A stretch of DNA of 32,197 nt from an uncultured Pelagibacteraceae bacterium (GTDB lineage Bacteria > Pseudomonadota > Alphaproteobacteria > Pelagibacterales > Pelagibacteraceae): NCBI GenBank assembly GCA_902531025.1, contig CACACV010000004.1, positions 1 to 32,197 on the forward strand, read 5' to 3'. The notes beneath the pieces were generated by a model that saw only the letters and a program-made list of their open reading frames with translations, was not told the origin of the DNA and did not search any database. Shown here in pieces: positions 18,763 through 28,295 of this stretch (position 1 is the first letter of the stretch; each line of letters begins with the position of its first letter). The translations under genes were made by a program, and so were the position numbers.

Positions 18763-18850
18763 ACCTATAAAGCGATACATAACTCATCGTACCTAAGTAA
18801 TGGTTTACGAAAGCGGGATAGGTCGTCTTTAAATTAATTTTTAAAGGAGG
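18763..18850 (+). promoter_or_regulatory. Candidate structured 5' leader (possible unassigned riboswitch/RNA element) with SD-overlapping hairpin
   Basis: acctat(18763-18768)/ataggt(18818-18823); gcgat(18772-18776)/atcgt(18786-18790); acc/ggt (18791-18793/18802-18804); ctttaaa(18827-18833)/tttaaag(18840-18846) overlapping SD aaaggagg (18843-18850). Confidence 0.4.
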
Positions 18851-18855
18851 CTTTA

Positions 18856-20025
18856 ATGAAATTTGGTTACTTTTGTAATACTACTAACTGGACGCACAAA
18901 CCTTACGATAAACTCTTAGACGAAACTAAAGAGATAACTGAATACTGCGATCAAAATAATTGGAATTCTATATGGTTTACTGAACATCATTTTAATCATG
19001 AAGGAATGGAGTCTTGTACAAATCCATTAATGCTTGGAACTGATGCTGCCGCAAGAACAAAAAATATTAGAATAGGACAAGCAGCAAATGTAATTACTTT
19101 TCATAATCCAATAAGACTCGCAGAAGATATAGCTACACTTGATCAACTTTCAAAAGGAAGAGTAGAAGTTGGAGTTGCAAGAGGAATTTACGGAAGAGAA
19201 GCAATCAATCTAAATGTTGAAGCTGACATGAAAGATCAGGCAAAAAATTTTAGACTTTTTGCTGAAACTCTAGAAGTGTTAAAAAAAGCATGGTCAGAGA
19301 AATTTTTTAGTCATAAAGGTGAATTTTATACATATCCACATCCTGATCATGTTTGGCAGCACGATATGAGCCCTCCAAGTCAAGAATTTATGAATATGGA
19401 TGATAATACAATAAAAAAAATTAGCGTTGTTCCTAAACCTTATCAGAAACCTCATCCTCCAATTCATCAAGTAGTCGATGGTATTAGGTCTATCGAGTGG
19501 GCCGCACAAAATGGAATAAATGTTATTATGTGGATACCTACAGTTAAAGCTCTAAAAATAAAATTTGAAGCTTATAAAAATGCAAGATCCGAAGCAGAAA
19601 AAAGAAATGTCCCTATGGGAGAAGGTGTGTCTCTAGTAAGAGATATGTTTGTTGCTGACACAATGGAAGAGGCTAGAGAAAAAGCTGGAGAACATATGGT
19701 CAATTATATGAGATGGGTTTGTCATTGGAGAGGGCTTGGCAATCATATGGATCCAGAAGAAGAATTGCCTGTGACTAAAGGAAAGTTAGATTTATTAAGT
19801 TACGATTTTTTACATAAAAGAAATATGTTATTTGGTACCCCTGAATATGTAATAGATAAAATTCATGAACTAAAATCAGAATTAAATTTGCAAAATTTAC
19901 AAGTATGGTCCAATTTTCCTGGAGTCAAACATGAAGATTGTATGAAAAGTATTAAATTGTTTACTGAAAAAGTAATACCTCACTTTAAAGATGATTTAGA
20001 AACTGAAGTAAAAAAAGTTTCGTGA
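18856..20025 (+). CDS. LLM-class flavin-dependent monooxygenase
   Basis: MKFGYFCNTTNW, WFTEHHFNHEG, NPIRLAEDIATLDQLSKGRVEVGVARG (luciferase-like monooxygenase signature). Confidence 0.9.
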   Translation: MKFGYFCNTTNWTHKPYDKLLDETKEITEYCDQNNWNSIWFTEHHFNHEGMESCTNPLMLGTDAAARTKNIRIGQAANVITFHNPIRLAEDIATLDQLSKGRVEVGVARGIYGREAINLNVEADMKDQAKNFRLFAETLEVLKKAWSEKFFSHKGEFYTYPHPDHVWQHDMSPPSQEFMNMDDNTIKKISVVPKPYQKPHPPIHQVVDGIRSIEWAAQNGINVIMWIPTVKALKIKFEAYKNARSEAEKRNVPMGEGVSLVRDMFVADTMEEAREKAGEHMVNYMRWVCHWRGLGNHMDPEEELPVTKGKLDLLSYDFLHKRNMLFGTPEYVIDKIHELKSELNLQNLQVWSNFPGVKHEDCMKSIKLFTEKVIPHFKDDLETEVKKVS

Positions 20026-21719
20026 GCAAAATAAAAAGGCTGACTGGCGGTCAAGCAGCAATTAAATCTTTAAAAAAAGAAAAAGTTAAGCATGTTTTTG
20101 GTTTAATTGGTTCTGCTACAATGGAAATGTTTGATGCCATTTATCACGAGAAAAATATAAAATTTATAGGAGTTCGTGATGAAAGAACTGGTACACACAT
20201 GGCAGATGGATATGCAAGAGCATCTAATCAACCCGGTATTATACTTGCTGGACAGAATGGTCCTGGTGCAACCAATTTAGTTACAGGACTTGCGCAAGCG
20301 AAAGCGGCCTTTTCTCCTGTAGTTTCAATTGCAGGTTCATATTCTACAAAAGATAAAATGGAAGATGCTTTTCAAGGACTTGATCAACAATCTTTATTTG
20401 AACCAGTAACAAAAAAAACTTGGACAGTAAAAAATACTAAAAAAATTCCAAAAACTTTTAGTGATGCTTTTAACATTGCAATGTCACCCAGAAGGGGACC
20501 GGTATGTATTAATTTACCAAGAAATATTTTAGCTGATAAAGGAAATTTTAAAATCAATGAGAAAAATCAATCATTTGATAATCAAAACTCAACTAAAGCA
20601 AAATCTAACTATATAAAAAAAGCTTTAAAGATTATCAGTAATTCAAACAAAACTGTTATTATTGCTGGTGGTGGCATTAAATATACATCAAGATATAAAA
20701 TTGTAATTAAATTGGCAGAATTATTAAACGTCCCAATAGTAACTGCAGCTGGACATGGAGATGCTATACCATTTAATCATAAACTAAATGCTGGACAAAT
20801 GGGTCCAAGAGGCAATCCAGTTGCATCCAAATTAGTTAAAGAGGCAAGCGTTATAATTGCTCTTGGAACAAGACTGGGATTTAATTCAACTTTTTATTCT
20901 TACGAAAATATAAATAAAAAAGCAAAAATCATACAAGTCGAATTGGAAAAAAGTATGATAGCAAGATACTTTCCTGTAGCAGTAGGAATTTATGGAGATG
21001 CTGCCACAATAACTGGCCAATTATATAAAGAAATTAAGAAACAAAATGTTGCCCTTGATTTAAAAAAATGGACCAATAACTATTTAAATGAAAGAAAAAA
21101 ATTTCTACTAAACAGAGATAAATTTAAACAGAAAAATTTTCCTATTCAGCCCAATAGTTTATTTAAACAACTAAGACAAGTGCTTCCAAAAAACTCTGCA
21201 ATAACATTAGATGCAGGCACTCTTTGTCTACAAGCTACAGATGCTCTTGAATATTATAATCCTCCATCTTTATTTACTCCTTTAGACTTTGGTTTAGTTG
21301 GATTTTCTTTTGCATGTGGATTGGGTGTTAAAGTTGCAAAACCAAATAAAAAAGTAATTAGCCTTATGGGAGATGGGGGTTTTGGAATGACAATTTCAGA
21401 ATTAAGTACTGCCGTTGAATATAATATTAACACAATAACTATAGTCATGAACAATAAAAGCTGGGGAGCTGAAAAGGCTTACCAAAAAGATTTTTATGGA
21501 AAAAGATATTTGGGAGCTGATATTAGCAGTCCACCTTTTGATAAAGTTGCTGAGCTATATGGCGCTAGAGGTTTTAATGTTAAAAAAGTTTCAGAAATAA
21601 ATCAAGCCGTTAGTGAAGCTTTAAAAATAAATAAACCTGTGGTTATTGATGTTGATGTAGATCCAAAAGCACTATACAGTTTTAGAAGAGATAGTTTTAA
21701 ACATAGATCAACAAAATGA
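20022..21719 (+). CDS. ThDP-dependent enzyme, acetolactate synthase superfamily, Xsc-like
   Basis: GTG start; HVFGLIGSATMEMFDAI, GQNGPGATNLVTG, FQGLDQQSLFEPVTKKTW, GDGGFGMTISELSTAVE (ThDP motif), NNKSWGAEKAYQKDFY, FRRDSFKHR. Confidence 0.85.
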   Translation: MSKIKRLTGGQAAIKSLKKEKVKHVFGLIGSATMEMFDAIYHEKNIKFIGVRDERTGTHMADGYARASNQPGIILAGQNGPGATNLVTGLAQAKAAFSPVVSIAGSYSTKDKMEDAFQGLDQQSLFEPVTKKTWTVKNTKKIPKTFSDAFNIAMSPRRGPVCINLPRNILADKGNFKINEKNQSFDNQNSTKAKSNYIKKALKIISNSNKTVIIAGGGIKYTSRYKIVIKLAELLNVPIVTAAGHGDAIPFNHKLNAGQMGPRGNPVASKLVKEASVIIALGTRLGFNSTFYSYENINKKAKIIQVELEKSMIARYFPVAVGIYGDAATITGQLYKEIKKQNVALDLKKWTNNYLNERKKFLLNRDKFKQKNFPIQPNSLFKQLRQVLPKNSAITLDAGTLCLQATDALEYYNPPSLFTPLDFGLVGFSFACGLGVKVAKPNKKVISLMGDGGFGMTISELSTAVEYNINTITIVMNNKSWGAEKAYQKDFYGKRYLGADISSPPFDKVAELYGARGFNVKKVSEINQAVSEALKINKPVVIDVDVDPKALYSFRRDSFKHRSTK

Positions 21720-22303
21720 AATTAGAAATAAGAAAGTTTACAAAATTCGTTGATAAGACTTTTATTGAAGGTGGAAAAAAAGCAAAAGAACCTGTCTTAA
21801 TGGTTTCTGTTGCAGCAGTTTTTAAAAATCCTTGGGATGGCCAAGGATTTGTTGAAGACCTTAAGCCTACAATCTTAGATTTAGCACCAAAACTTGGTGA
21901 TATTTTAGTTCCAGAATTAATAAAAGAAATTGGTTCACCAGAAAAAATTTTAGCTTATGGCAAAGCTGGGGTTGTTGGATTAAGCGGTGAGATAGAACAT
22001 GCATCTGCATTTATTCACACTTTAAGGTTTGGAAATAAGTTTAGGGATGCAGTTGGAGGAACTTCTTATTTAAGTTTTACTAATACAAGAGGACCTGCAG
22101 GATCAAAAATTTCTATACCAATGATGCATAAAACAGATTCTGGTTTAAGGCCCTATTATCTCACACAAGAATTTACTATTCATGATGCTCCGTTTGATAA
22201 TGAAATAGTAATTGCTATAGGTGGTGCTTCTAGTGGAAGAGCGCATGCAAGAACTGGTGATAGATATCAAGATATGAAAGAAATGGGCATTGAACCTAAA
22301 TAA
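21716..22303 (+). CDS. DUF1185 (amino acid synthesis family) protein
   Basis: IRKFTKFVDKTFIEGGKK...AAVFKNPWDGQGFVEDL...GKAGVVGLSGEIEHASAFIHTLRFGNKFRDAVGGTSYLSFTNTRGPAG...IGGASSGRAHARTGDRYQDM. Confidence 0.85.
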   Translation: MKLEIRKFTKFVDKTFIEGGKKAKEPVLMVSVAAVFKNPWDGQGFVEDLKPTILDLAPKLGDILVPELIKEIGSPEKILAYGKAGVVGLSGEIEHASAFIHTLRFGNKFRDAVGGTSYLSFTNTRGPAGSKISIPMMHKTDSGLRPYYLTQEFTIHDAPFDNEIVIAIGGASSGRAHARTGDRYQDMKEMGIEPK

Positions 22304-22307
22304 CTAA

Positions 22308-23081
22308 ATGATCAATGCAAAAGATTCTAAAAATACTTTTTACATTCTAAATAGCAAACAAGACATCCCATTAGTTTTGATACATGGCGTCGGACTTAAT
22401 CATAAGATTTGGGATCCACAAATTAATTCATTTAATAATACAGTTTTGGCATATGACATTTTAGGTCATGGAAAAACACCTTTGACAAAATCAGATATAA
22501 ATTTTGATGATTTTTCTTCTCAATTGTTAAACTTAATAAATGAACTAGAGTTTGAAAAAGTACATTTGGTTGGTTTTTCTATTGGTTCATTAATAGCAAG
22601 AAATTTTGCTTGTAATTACAATGACAGATTAGAAACATTGACCTTGCTATGTTCGGTTTATCAAAGAAGTAAAGAACAGCAGCAAATAGTTAATGATAGA
22701 TTTGAATTATCAAAAAAAAGTAGATCTTTATCAAAACAAGCTCTCAAGAGATGGTTTACTGATGATTATATAAATAAAAATCCAAATATTTATGAAAAAA
22801 TTAGTTCTATGCTTGAAAAAAATAATATTGAAAATTTTTTAAAGGTTTACAGGCTATTTGTAGAACACCGGGATGATGAAAAATTTGAAAATATAAAAAC
22901 AAAAACACTAGTAATGACCGGAGAAAATGATATTGGATCAACACCTGAAATGTCATCAAAATTAAGTGAAAAAATTACTGGTTCTAAAGTCAAGATCGTC
23001 AGTAGTGGAAAACATCTCTGTAGTATTGAGTGTGCAGATGATGTAAACAACGCTATTAAGGAACATATTAAAAATGAGTGA
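22308..23081 (+). CDS. Alpha/beta hydrolase
   Basis: VLIHGVGLNHKIWDPQI, HLVGFSIGSLIARNFA nucleophile elbow, TGENDIGST, SSGKHLCSIE. Confidence 0.88.
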   Translation: MINAKDSKNTFYILNSKQDIPLVLIHGVGLNHKIWDPQINSFNNTVLAYDILGHGKTPLTKSDINFDDFSSQLLNLINELEFEKVHLVGFSIGSLIARNFACNYNDRLETLTLLCSVYQRSKEQQQIVNDRFELSKKSRSLSKQALKRWFTDDYINKNPNIYEKISSMLEKNNIENFLKVYRLFVEHRDDEKFENIKTKTLVMTGENDIGSTPEMSSKLSEKITGSKVKIVSSGKHLCSIECADDVNNAIKEHIKNE

Positions 23082-24555
23082 GCTTAAAAAATATAAAATG
23101 TTTATTGATGGAGAATGGGTAGAATCAGATACTAAAAAAACTTTTGAAACTTTAAATCCAGAAAATAACAAGCCGTGGGCTTTAGTACCAGAAGCAAGTG
23201 CGAATGATGTAGACAAAGCAGTGAAAGCTGCGCAAAAAGCATTTGAAGGTGAATGGCCAAGATTATTGCCAAGAGAAAGAGGAAAATTTTTAAGAGCAAT
23301 TGCAAATAAACTTAGAGAAAATGCTGAATTACTTGGAGAGATTGAAACAATTGATACTGGAAAATTATTTAGAGAAACTAAAAAACAAGCAAACTATATC
23401 GCTGAATATTATGATTACTACGCTGGTATGGCTGACAAAGTTGAAGGAACAGTTTTGCCAATAGACAAACCAAACATTCAAGCTATTACCACAAGAATAC
23501 CGATTGGAGTTATAGCGGCAGTTATTCCATGGAATTCACAGATGTTGTTAACAGTAACAAAGCTTGCTCCAGCTTTAGCAATGGGAAATACTGTTGTAAT
23601 TAAATCTTCTGAATTAGCTCCAGCTGTTTTGTTTGAATTCGCAAAACTAGTAGAAGAAACAGGAATACCAAAAGGAGTTGTAAATGTAATAACTGGGTTT
23701 GGCGATCCATGTGGAAAAGCGCTAACCACACATAATTTGGTTGAAAAAATTGCTTTTACTGGTGGGCCTGAAACTGCAAGACATATAATAAGAAACTCTG
23801 CAGAAAATCTGTCTGAAGTAAGTTTAGAACTTGGAGGAAAAAGTCCCGTAGCTGTTTTTGATGATGCAAATCAAGAAAATGCAATTAATGGAATTACTGC
23901 AGGAATTTTTGGTGCAAGTGGGCAAAGTTGTATTGCTGGTTCAAGATTATATTTACAAAAAGGAATTTATAATGAATTTTTAGATAAACTCATAAAAAGA
24001 GCAGAAAAAATAAAAATTGGTACACCTATGGATCCTGAAAGTGAAATGGGTCCAATTAGTAATTTTAAACAATTAGAAATAATAGAAAAAAATATTAAAT
24101 TAACTGTTGAGCAAGGTGGAAAAATTAAATGTGGAGGCAAAAGACATTCCTTTTCAAATGAAGGGTATTATTTTCCACCGACAATTATTGAATGCGACAA
24201 TCATAATCTTCCAACTGCGGAGAATGAACTTTTTGGACCAATACTATCTGTAATGAAATTTGAAAATGAAAATGAAGTAATAAATAAAATGAATGACAAC
24301 CAGTATGGTTTATCCTCTGGTGTTTATACTGCTGACTTTTCAAGGGGAATGAGAGTTTCAAAGGCAATAAGAGCAGGAATTACATTTGTCAATACTTATA
24401 GATTAATTTCACCATCAGCACCATTTGGAGGAATGAAAGATAGCGGATATGGCAAAGAAGCAGGGATTGAGTCTATAAAAGATTACACAAGAGTTAAGAC
24501 AACTTGGTATTATACGTCAGACAAACCTACCTTAGATCCTTTTTCAATGAGATAG
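23074..24555 (+). CDS. NAD(P)-dependent aldehyde dehydrogenase
   Basis: PWNSQMLLTVTKLAPALAMGNTVVIKSSE, FTGGPETARHI, LELGGKSPVAVFDDAN, FGASGQSCIAGSRL (catalytic Cys), ELFGPILSVMKF. Confidence 0.95.
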   Translation: MSELKKYKMFIDGEWVESDTKKTFETLNPENNKPWALVPEASANDVDKAVKAAQKAFEGEWPRLLPRERGKFLRAIANKLRENAELLGEIETIDTGKLFRETKKQANYIAEYYDYYAGMADKVEGTVLPIDKPNIQAITTRIPIGVIAAVIPWNSQMLLTVTKLAPALAMGNTVVIKSSELAPAVLFEFAKLVEETGIPKGVVNVITGFGDPCGKALTTHNLVEKIAFTGGPETARHIIRNSAENLSEVSLELGGKSPVAVFDDANQENAINGITAGIFGASGQSCIAGSRLYLQKGIYNEFLDKLIKRAEKIKIGTPMDPESEMGPISNFKQLEIIEKNIKLTVEQGGKIKCGGKRHSFSNEGYYFPPTIIECDNHNLPTAENELFGPILSVMKFENENEVINKMNDNQYGLSSGVYTADFSRGMRVSKAIRAGITFVNTYRLISPSAPFGGMKDSGYGKEAGIESIKDYTRVKTTWYYTSDKPTLDPFSMR

Positions 24556-24643
24556 TTCGCTTAAGGCATATAAATTTAGCAGAAAATAAATAAAATTTAT
24601 CTATTGATATTATTTTTAGATCATATTTAATTTTATTTATATA

Positions 24644-24657
24644 AATTGTTAACAATT
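24644..24657. promoter_or_regulatory. Perfect 14-bp palindrome AATTGTTAACAATT immediately 5' of the SD of the LIV binding-protein gene
   Basis: aattgtt|aacaatt, exact self-complement, followed by aaagga SD and ATG at 24670. Confidence 0.4.
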
Positions 24658-24669
24658 AAAGGAAATAAT

Positions 24670-25860
24670 ATGAAAAAATTAGTTTTAGCTATGTTCATTT
24701 TTGTGTCATGTTTTGTAACAAAAGCACATTCAGATGGACACGGTATTAAAATGGGTATCATTTTAGGATTTACAGGTCCTATTGAATCCCTAACTCCTGC
24801 AATGGCTGCATCTGCAGAGCTTGCTTTTAAAGAAGCTTCAGATTCAGGTTCATTACTAGGTGGAAAAAGTATTTCAGTTGAAAGAGCTGACTCTACATGT
24901 GTAGACTCTGCTGCTGCGACTGCTGCTGCCGAAGGTTTAGTTTCAAATGGTGTTGTAGCTATTATGGGAGCTGACTGTTCTGGTGTTACAGGCGCAATAG
25001 CAACTAACGTTGCTGTTCCAAATGGAGTGGTAATGATTTCACCGTCTGCAACTTCTCCAGGATTAACCGACTTAAATGATAATGGTTATTTTTTTAGAAC
25101 TGCACCATCAGATGCTAGAGGTGGTCAAATTTTAGCTGACATAACAAAAGATAGAAAAGTTAAATCACTTGCTGTAACTCACACTAACAATGATTATGGA
25201 AAAGGATTAGCTGATGTTTATGTTGCTGCTGTAAAAGCTCATGGTATTAACGTAACTGTTGTGACTGCTCACGAAGAAGGCAAAGGTGATTATGGTGCTG
25301 AAGTTGCAACTTTAGCTGCTGCTGGCGGAGATGCTTTGGCAGTTTTAGGTTACCTAGACCAAGCAGGCGGAAGTATAATCCAAGGTTCACTAGACTCTGG
25401 TGCATTTGACAGATTTGTATTGTCTGATGGTATGATTGGTGACTCTTTAACTGACAGATTTGGTAAAGATTTAAATAAATCTTTTGGATCATTGCCAGGT
25501 TCTATGGGTAAAGGAGCAGGAATATTTGGAGATGTAGCTAAAGCTGCAGGAATAGACTCTTCAGGACCTTATACTGGGGAATCATATGATGCTGCTGCTT
25601 TAATAGTTCTTGCAATGCAAGCTGGTGGTAAAGCAGATAGAGCAACTGTTCAAGCAAATGTAATGGATGTTGCAAATGCACCTGGAACAAAAATTTATCC
25701 TGGTGAATTGAAAAAAGCACTTGATCTTTTAGCTAAAGGAAAAGCAGTAGATTACGAAGGTGCAACTGCCGTTCAGCTTACAGATGTTGGAGAAGCTGCT
25801 GGAGCTTTTATTGAAAAAGAAATAAAAGGTGGCAAATTCAAAAACAAAAAACAAAGATAA
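24670..25860 (+). CDS. LIV/branched-chain-amino-acid-type ABC transporter substrate-binding protein
   Basis: ATG at 24670 gives a signal peptide MKKLVLAMFIFVSCFVTKAHSDG; IKMGIILGFTGPIESLTPAMA, YGKGLADVYVAAVKAHG. The listed TTG start at 24646 is less likely. Confidence 0.9.
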   Translation: MKKLVLAMFIFVSCFVTKAHSDGHGIKMGIILGFTGPIESLTPAMAASAELAFKEASDSGSLLGGKSISVERADSTCVDSAAATAAAEGLVSNGVVAIMGADCSGVTGAIATNVAVPNGVVMISPSATSPGLTDLNDNGYFFRTAPSDARGGQILADITKDRKVKSLAVTHTNNDYGKGLADVYVAAVKAHGINVTVVTAHEEGKGDYGAEVATLAAAGGDALAVLGYLDQAGGSIIQGSLDSGAFDRFVLSDGMIGDSLTDRFGKDLNKSFGSLPGSMGKGAGIFGDVAKAAGIDSSGPYTGESYDAAALIVLAMQAGGKADRATVQANVMDVANAPGTKIYPGELKKALDLLAKGKAVDYEGATAVQLTDVGEAAGAFIEKEIKGGKFKNKKQR

Positions 25861-25870
25861 AATCTAATTT

Positions 25871-25904
25871 AAAACCCCAGTAAATTTATTTGCTGGGGTT
25901 TTTT
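25871..25904. terminator. Bidirectional terminator between convergent SBP and LivM genes
   Basis: aaaaccccag (25871-25880) / ctggggtttt (25893-25902) plus T-run. Confidence 0.9.
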
Positions 25905-25917
25905 ATTTTCTAAATTA

Positions 25918-27288
25918 TTATTGTTTAATTATTTTTTCAGGAAGTATTCCTTGAGGTCTAAAACGCATAATTAACAAAAGACCAATTCCTACAAGTAAAA
26001 ATCTAAAATATGGGGCACTTTCAATTAAATGAATTCTTAATTCATTTGTTTCAGGAAGATGTGCGGTAAGCAGATTTATTACAAATAAAGCCATTGGAGC
26101 AGCTTGAACCCATAAAAACCATACCACAAATCCTCCAAGAATTGCGCCAAAATTATTTCCAGTTCCTCCAACAATTACCATTACCCATATAACAAACGTA
26201 TATCTCATAGGTCTATAACTTCCTGGAGTAAACAAACCATCATTTGTTACCATCATTGCGCCAGCTATACCAACTATCGCTGATCCCAAAATAAATATAA
26301 ACAAATGCTGTTTAACGATATTTTTTCCCATAGCACTAGCCGCCTCTTCATTATCTCTTATTGCTCTCATCATTCTTCCCCAAGGTGAATAAAGAGCTTT
26401 TTGAGTGATAATTAATAAAATAATCACAACAACCAAAAATAGTCCTGCAAAACAAAGTTTTACATAAATTGATGAAGCATCAATGACTAATTGATTAAGC
26501 AAATCTTGTTTTTCAGAAATAGAATTGATTGCTGCTAATTTTGTTGAATGAAATTTTTCAACTAAATTAATAAACCATGGAGAAGTCTGTAAGTCTATTT
26601 CATAAGGTGCTGGTCTTTTTAATCCAATAACGTTTTTAACACCTCTTGCTAACCAATCTTCATGTTTAATTATTGAGACAACAATTTCTGCAATTAATAA
26701 AGTAGCAATTGCAAGATAATCTGCTCTTAATCCAAGTGCCACCTTTCCAACAATAAAAGCTAATCCCGCAGCAAAAAACCCTCCAACTATCCAAGAAAAC
26801 AATACTGGCATTCCAAGTCCACCTAGAAAACCAAATTTAGCAGGTTCAACAGCTTCTATTTGTTCTATTGCAGGGCCTGATATTAATTTAATTAATATCA
26901 AACCAATGAAAATTATTGCTGCAATTAAATAATTTCTTTTTTTAGATTTTTGAATTTTTTTTAAAATGTATCTTATTGAAAATATCATCCCAACTATTAT
27001 TGCAAGAGAAGCCATCATATTTACTCCACCAACACGCCAAGCCTCAGGAACAGGCGCAACTGAAACAAGTACAACTGCTAAACCTCCTAATGCTGTATAA
27101 CCCATAATTCCAAAATTAATTAAGCCAGCATAGCCCCACTGAATATTTGCACCCATAGTCATAACTGCAGATATCATACAGTAATTAAAAATTGATAAAG
27201 CTATTGACCAAGATTGAAATACACCAACTAAAATTATAAGTAATAGCATAATCGAGTAAGCAGCAATGACGTTTGAATATTGCTTCAT
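25918..27288 (-). CDS. livM: LIV-type ABC transporter permease
   Basis: NIQWGYAGLINFGIMGYTALGG, GLRADYLAIATLLIAEI, GRMMRAIRDNEEAASAMGKN, FRPQGILP. Confidence 0.88.
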   Translation of the reverse strand: MKQYSNVIAAYSIMLLLIILVGVFQSWSIALSIFNYCMISAVMTMGANIQWGYAGLINFGIMGYTALGGLAVVLVSVAPVPEAWRVGGVNMMASLAIIVGMIFSIRYILKKIQKSKKRNYLIAAIIFIGLILIKLISGPAIEQIEAVEPAKFGFLGGLGMPVLFSWIVGGFFAAGLAFIVGKVALGLRADYLAIATLLIAEIVVSIIKHEDWLARGVKNVIGLKRPAPYEIDLQTSPWFINLVEKFHSTKLAAINSISEKQDLLNQLVIDASSIYVKLCFAGLFLVVVIILLIITQKALYSPWGRMMRAIRDNEEAASAMGKNIVKQHLFIFILGSAIVGIAGAMMVTNDGLFTPGSYRPMRYTFVIWVMVIVGGTGNNFGAILGGFVVWFLWVQAAPMALFVINLLTAHLPETNELRIHLIESAPYFRFLLVGIGLLLIMRFRPQGILPEKIIKQ

Positions 27289-28295
27289 ATTTTCTTTCCT
27301 TCAAAAATTCCTGATGGTCTAAACAATAATACAACGACTAGAATAGAAAATGAAATTGCGAATTTATAATCAGTTGATAGCAATTGCATTAATGAATTCG
27401 GTTCAAGGGTTTCGGGTAATAAATAAATAAAAAATCTTTTATAAGCGTAGGTTAAAAATATTTCTGCAAAGGCAATTACATACCCTCCAAAAAAAGCTCC
27501 ATAGGGGTTCCCTATTCCTCCAACAATTGCGGCTGCAAATATTGGTAGCATGTTATTAAAATACACAAATGGCCTGTAACTTTTATCTAAGCCATATAAA
27601 ATTCCTCCAATAGTTGCTAATATTCCCGCTATTATCCAAGTAATCATAACCACTCTTTTTGGATCAATTCCTGAAAGTAATGCTAAATCTTCATTGTCGG
27701 AATAAGCTCGCATACTTGTTCCAGTCTTTGTTTTATTTAAAAACCAAAACATGATTGAGACAACAACGATAGTAACAACCAATGTTATAGCTTGAGTAGA
27801 TTTGATTGTCAGACCTTCATTAAGTCCTGTCATTTCCTTAAATTCTGTAGCTTTCAATATAAATTTTTCTCCATCAAGGAATCTTCTGTCAGTTGGTCCT
27901 ATGATTATTCTTATTATTGCTTGAGTCACAAACATTACACCTAAACTAACCATAGCAAGTTGCACTGGTGGGCTTTTTTTTATTCTATAATAACTAAAAA
28001 CTGTTTTATCTATAAGTAACATATAAAAAATCATCATTGCTACAGCAAAAGGAATTGTTAAAAGTGCAGTGGGCAAAAACCCGAAGCTTATACCTTTGGA
28101 TTGAAAATAATAAGTCAATAGAACAGCAAACATTGTTCCAAAAGACATCATGTCTCCAGTTGCAAAGTTTGCAAATCTTAAAATTCCATAAATCAATGTT
28201 ACAAAAATCGCTCCTAGTGCCAATTGAGAACCATAAGTAAGAGCTGGTATTACAGTATAATTTAATAAAACAATTAGTGCGTTTACAAAATCCAT
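27285..28295 (-). CDS. livH: LIV-type ABC transporter permease
   Basis: YGILRFANFATGDMMSFGTMF, GTSMRAYSDNEDLALLSGIDPKRV, IVGGIGNPYGAFFGGYVIAFAE, FRPSGIFEGKKI. Confidence 0.88.
   Translation of the reverse strand: MDFVNALIVLLNYTVIPALTYGSQLALGAIFVTLIYGILRFANFATGDMMSFGTMFAVLLTYYFQSKGISFGFLPTALLTIPFAVAMMIFYMLLIDKTVFSYYRIKKSPPVQLAMVSLGVMFVTQAIIRIIIGPTDRRFLDGEKFILKATEFKEMTGLNEGLTIKSTQAITLVVTIVVVSIMFWFLNKTKTGTSMRAYSDNEDLALLSGIDPKRVVMITWIIAGILATIGGILYGLDKSYRPFVYFNNMLPIFAAAIVGGIGNPYGAFFGGYVIAFAEIFLTYAYKRFFIYLLPETLEPNSLMQLLSTDYKFAISFSILVVVLLFRPSGIFEGKKI

Noticed and set aside
23478-23729. 83-aa antisense ORF within the aldehyde dehydrogenase (also 24185-24367, 22847-23050, 22962-23216)
   Set aside because: Overlap conserved CDSs on the other strand with no independent evidence.
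25247-25720. Antisense ORFs of 81 and 60 aa opposite the SBP gene
   Set aside because: Low-complexity Leu/Gln/His-rich translations, the expected shadow of an Ala/Gly-rich coding strand; no SD or family signal.
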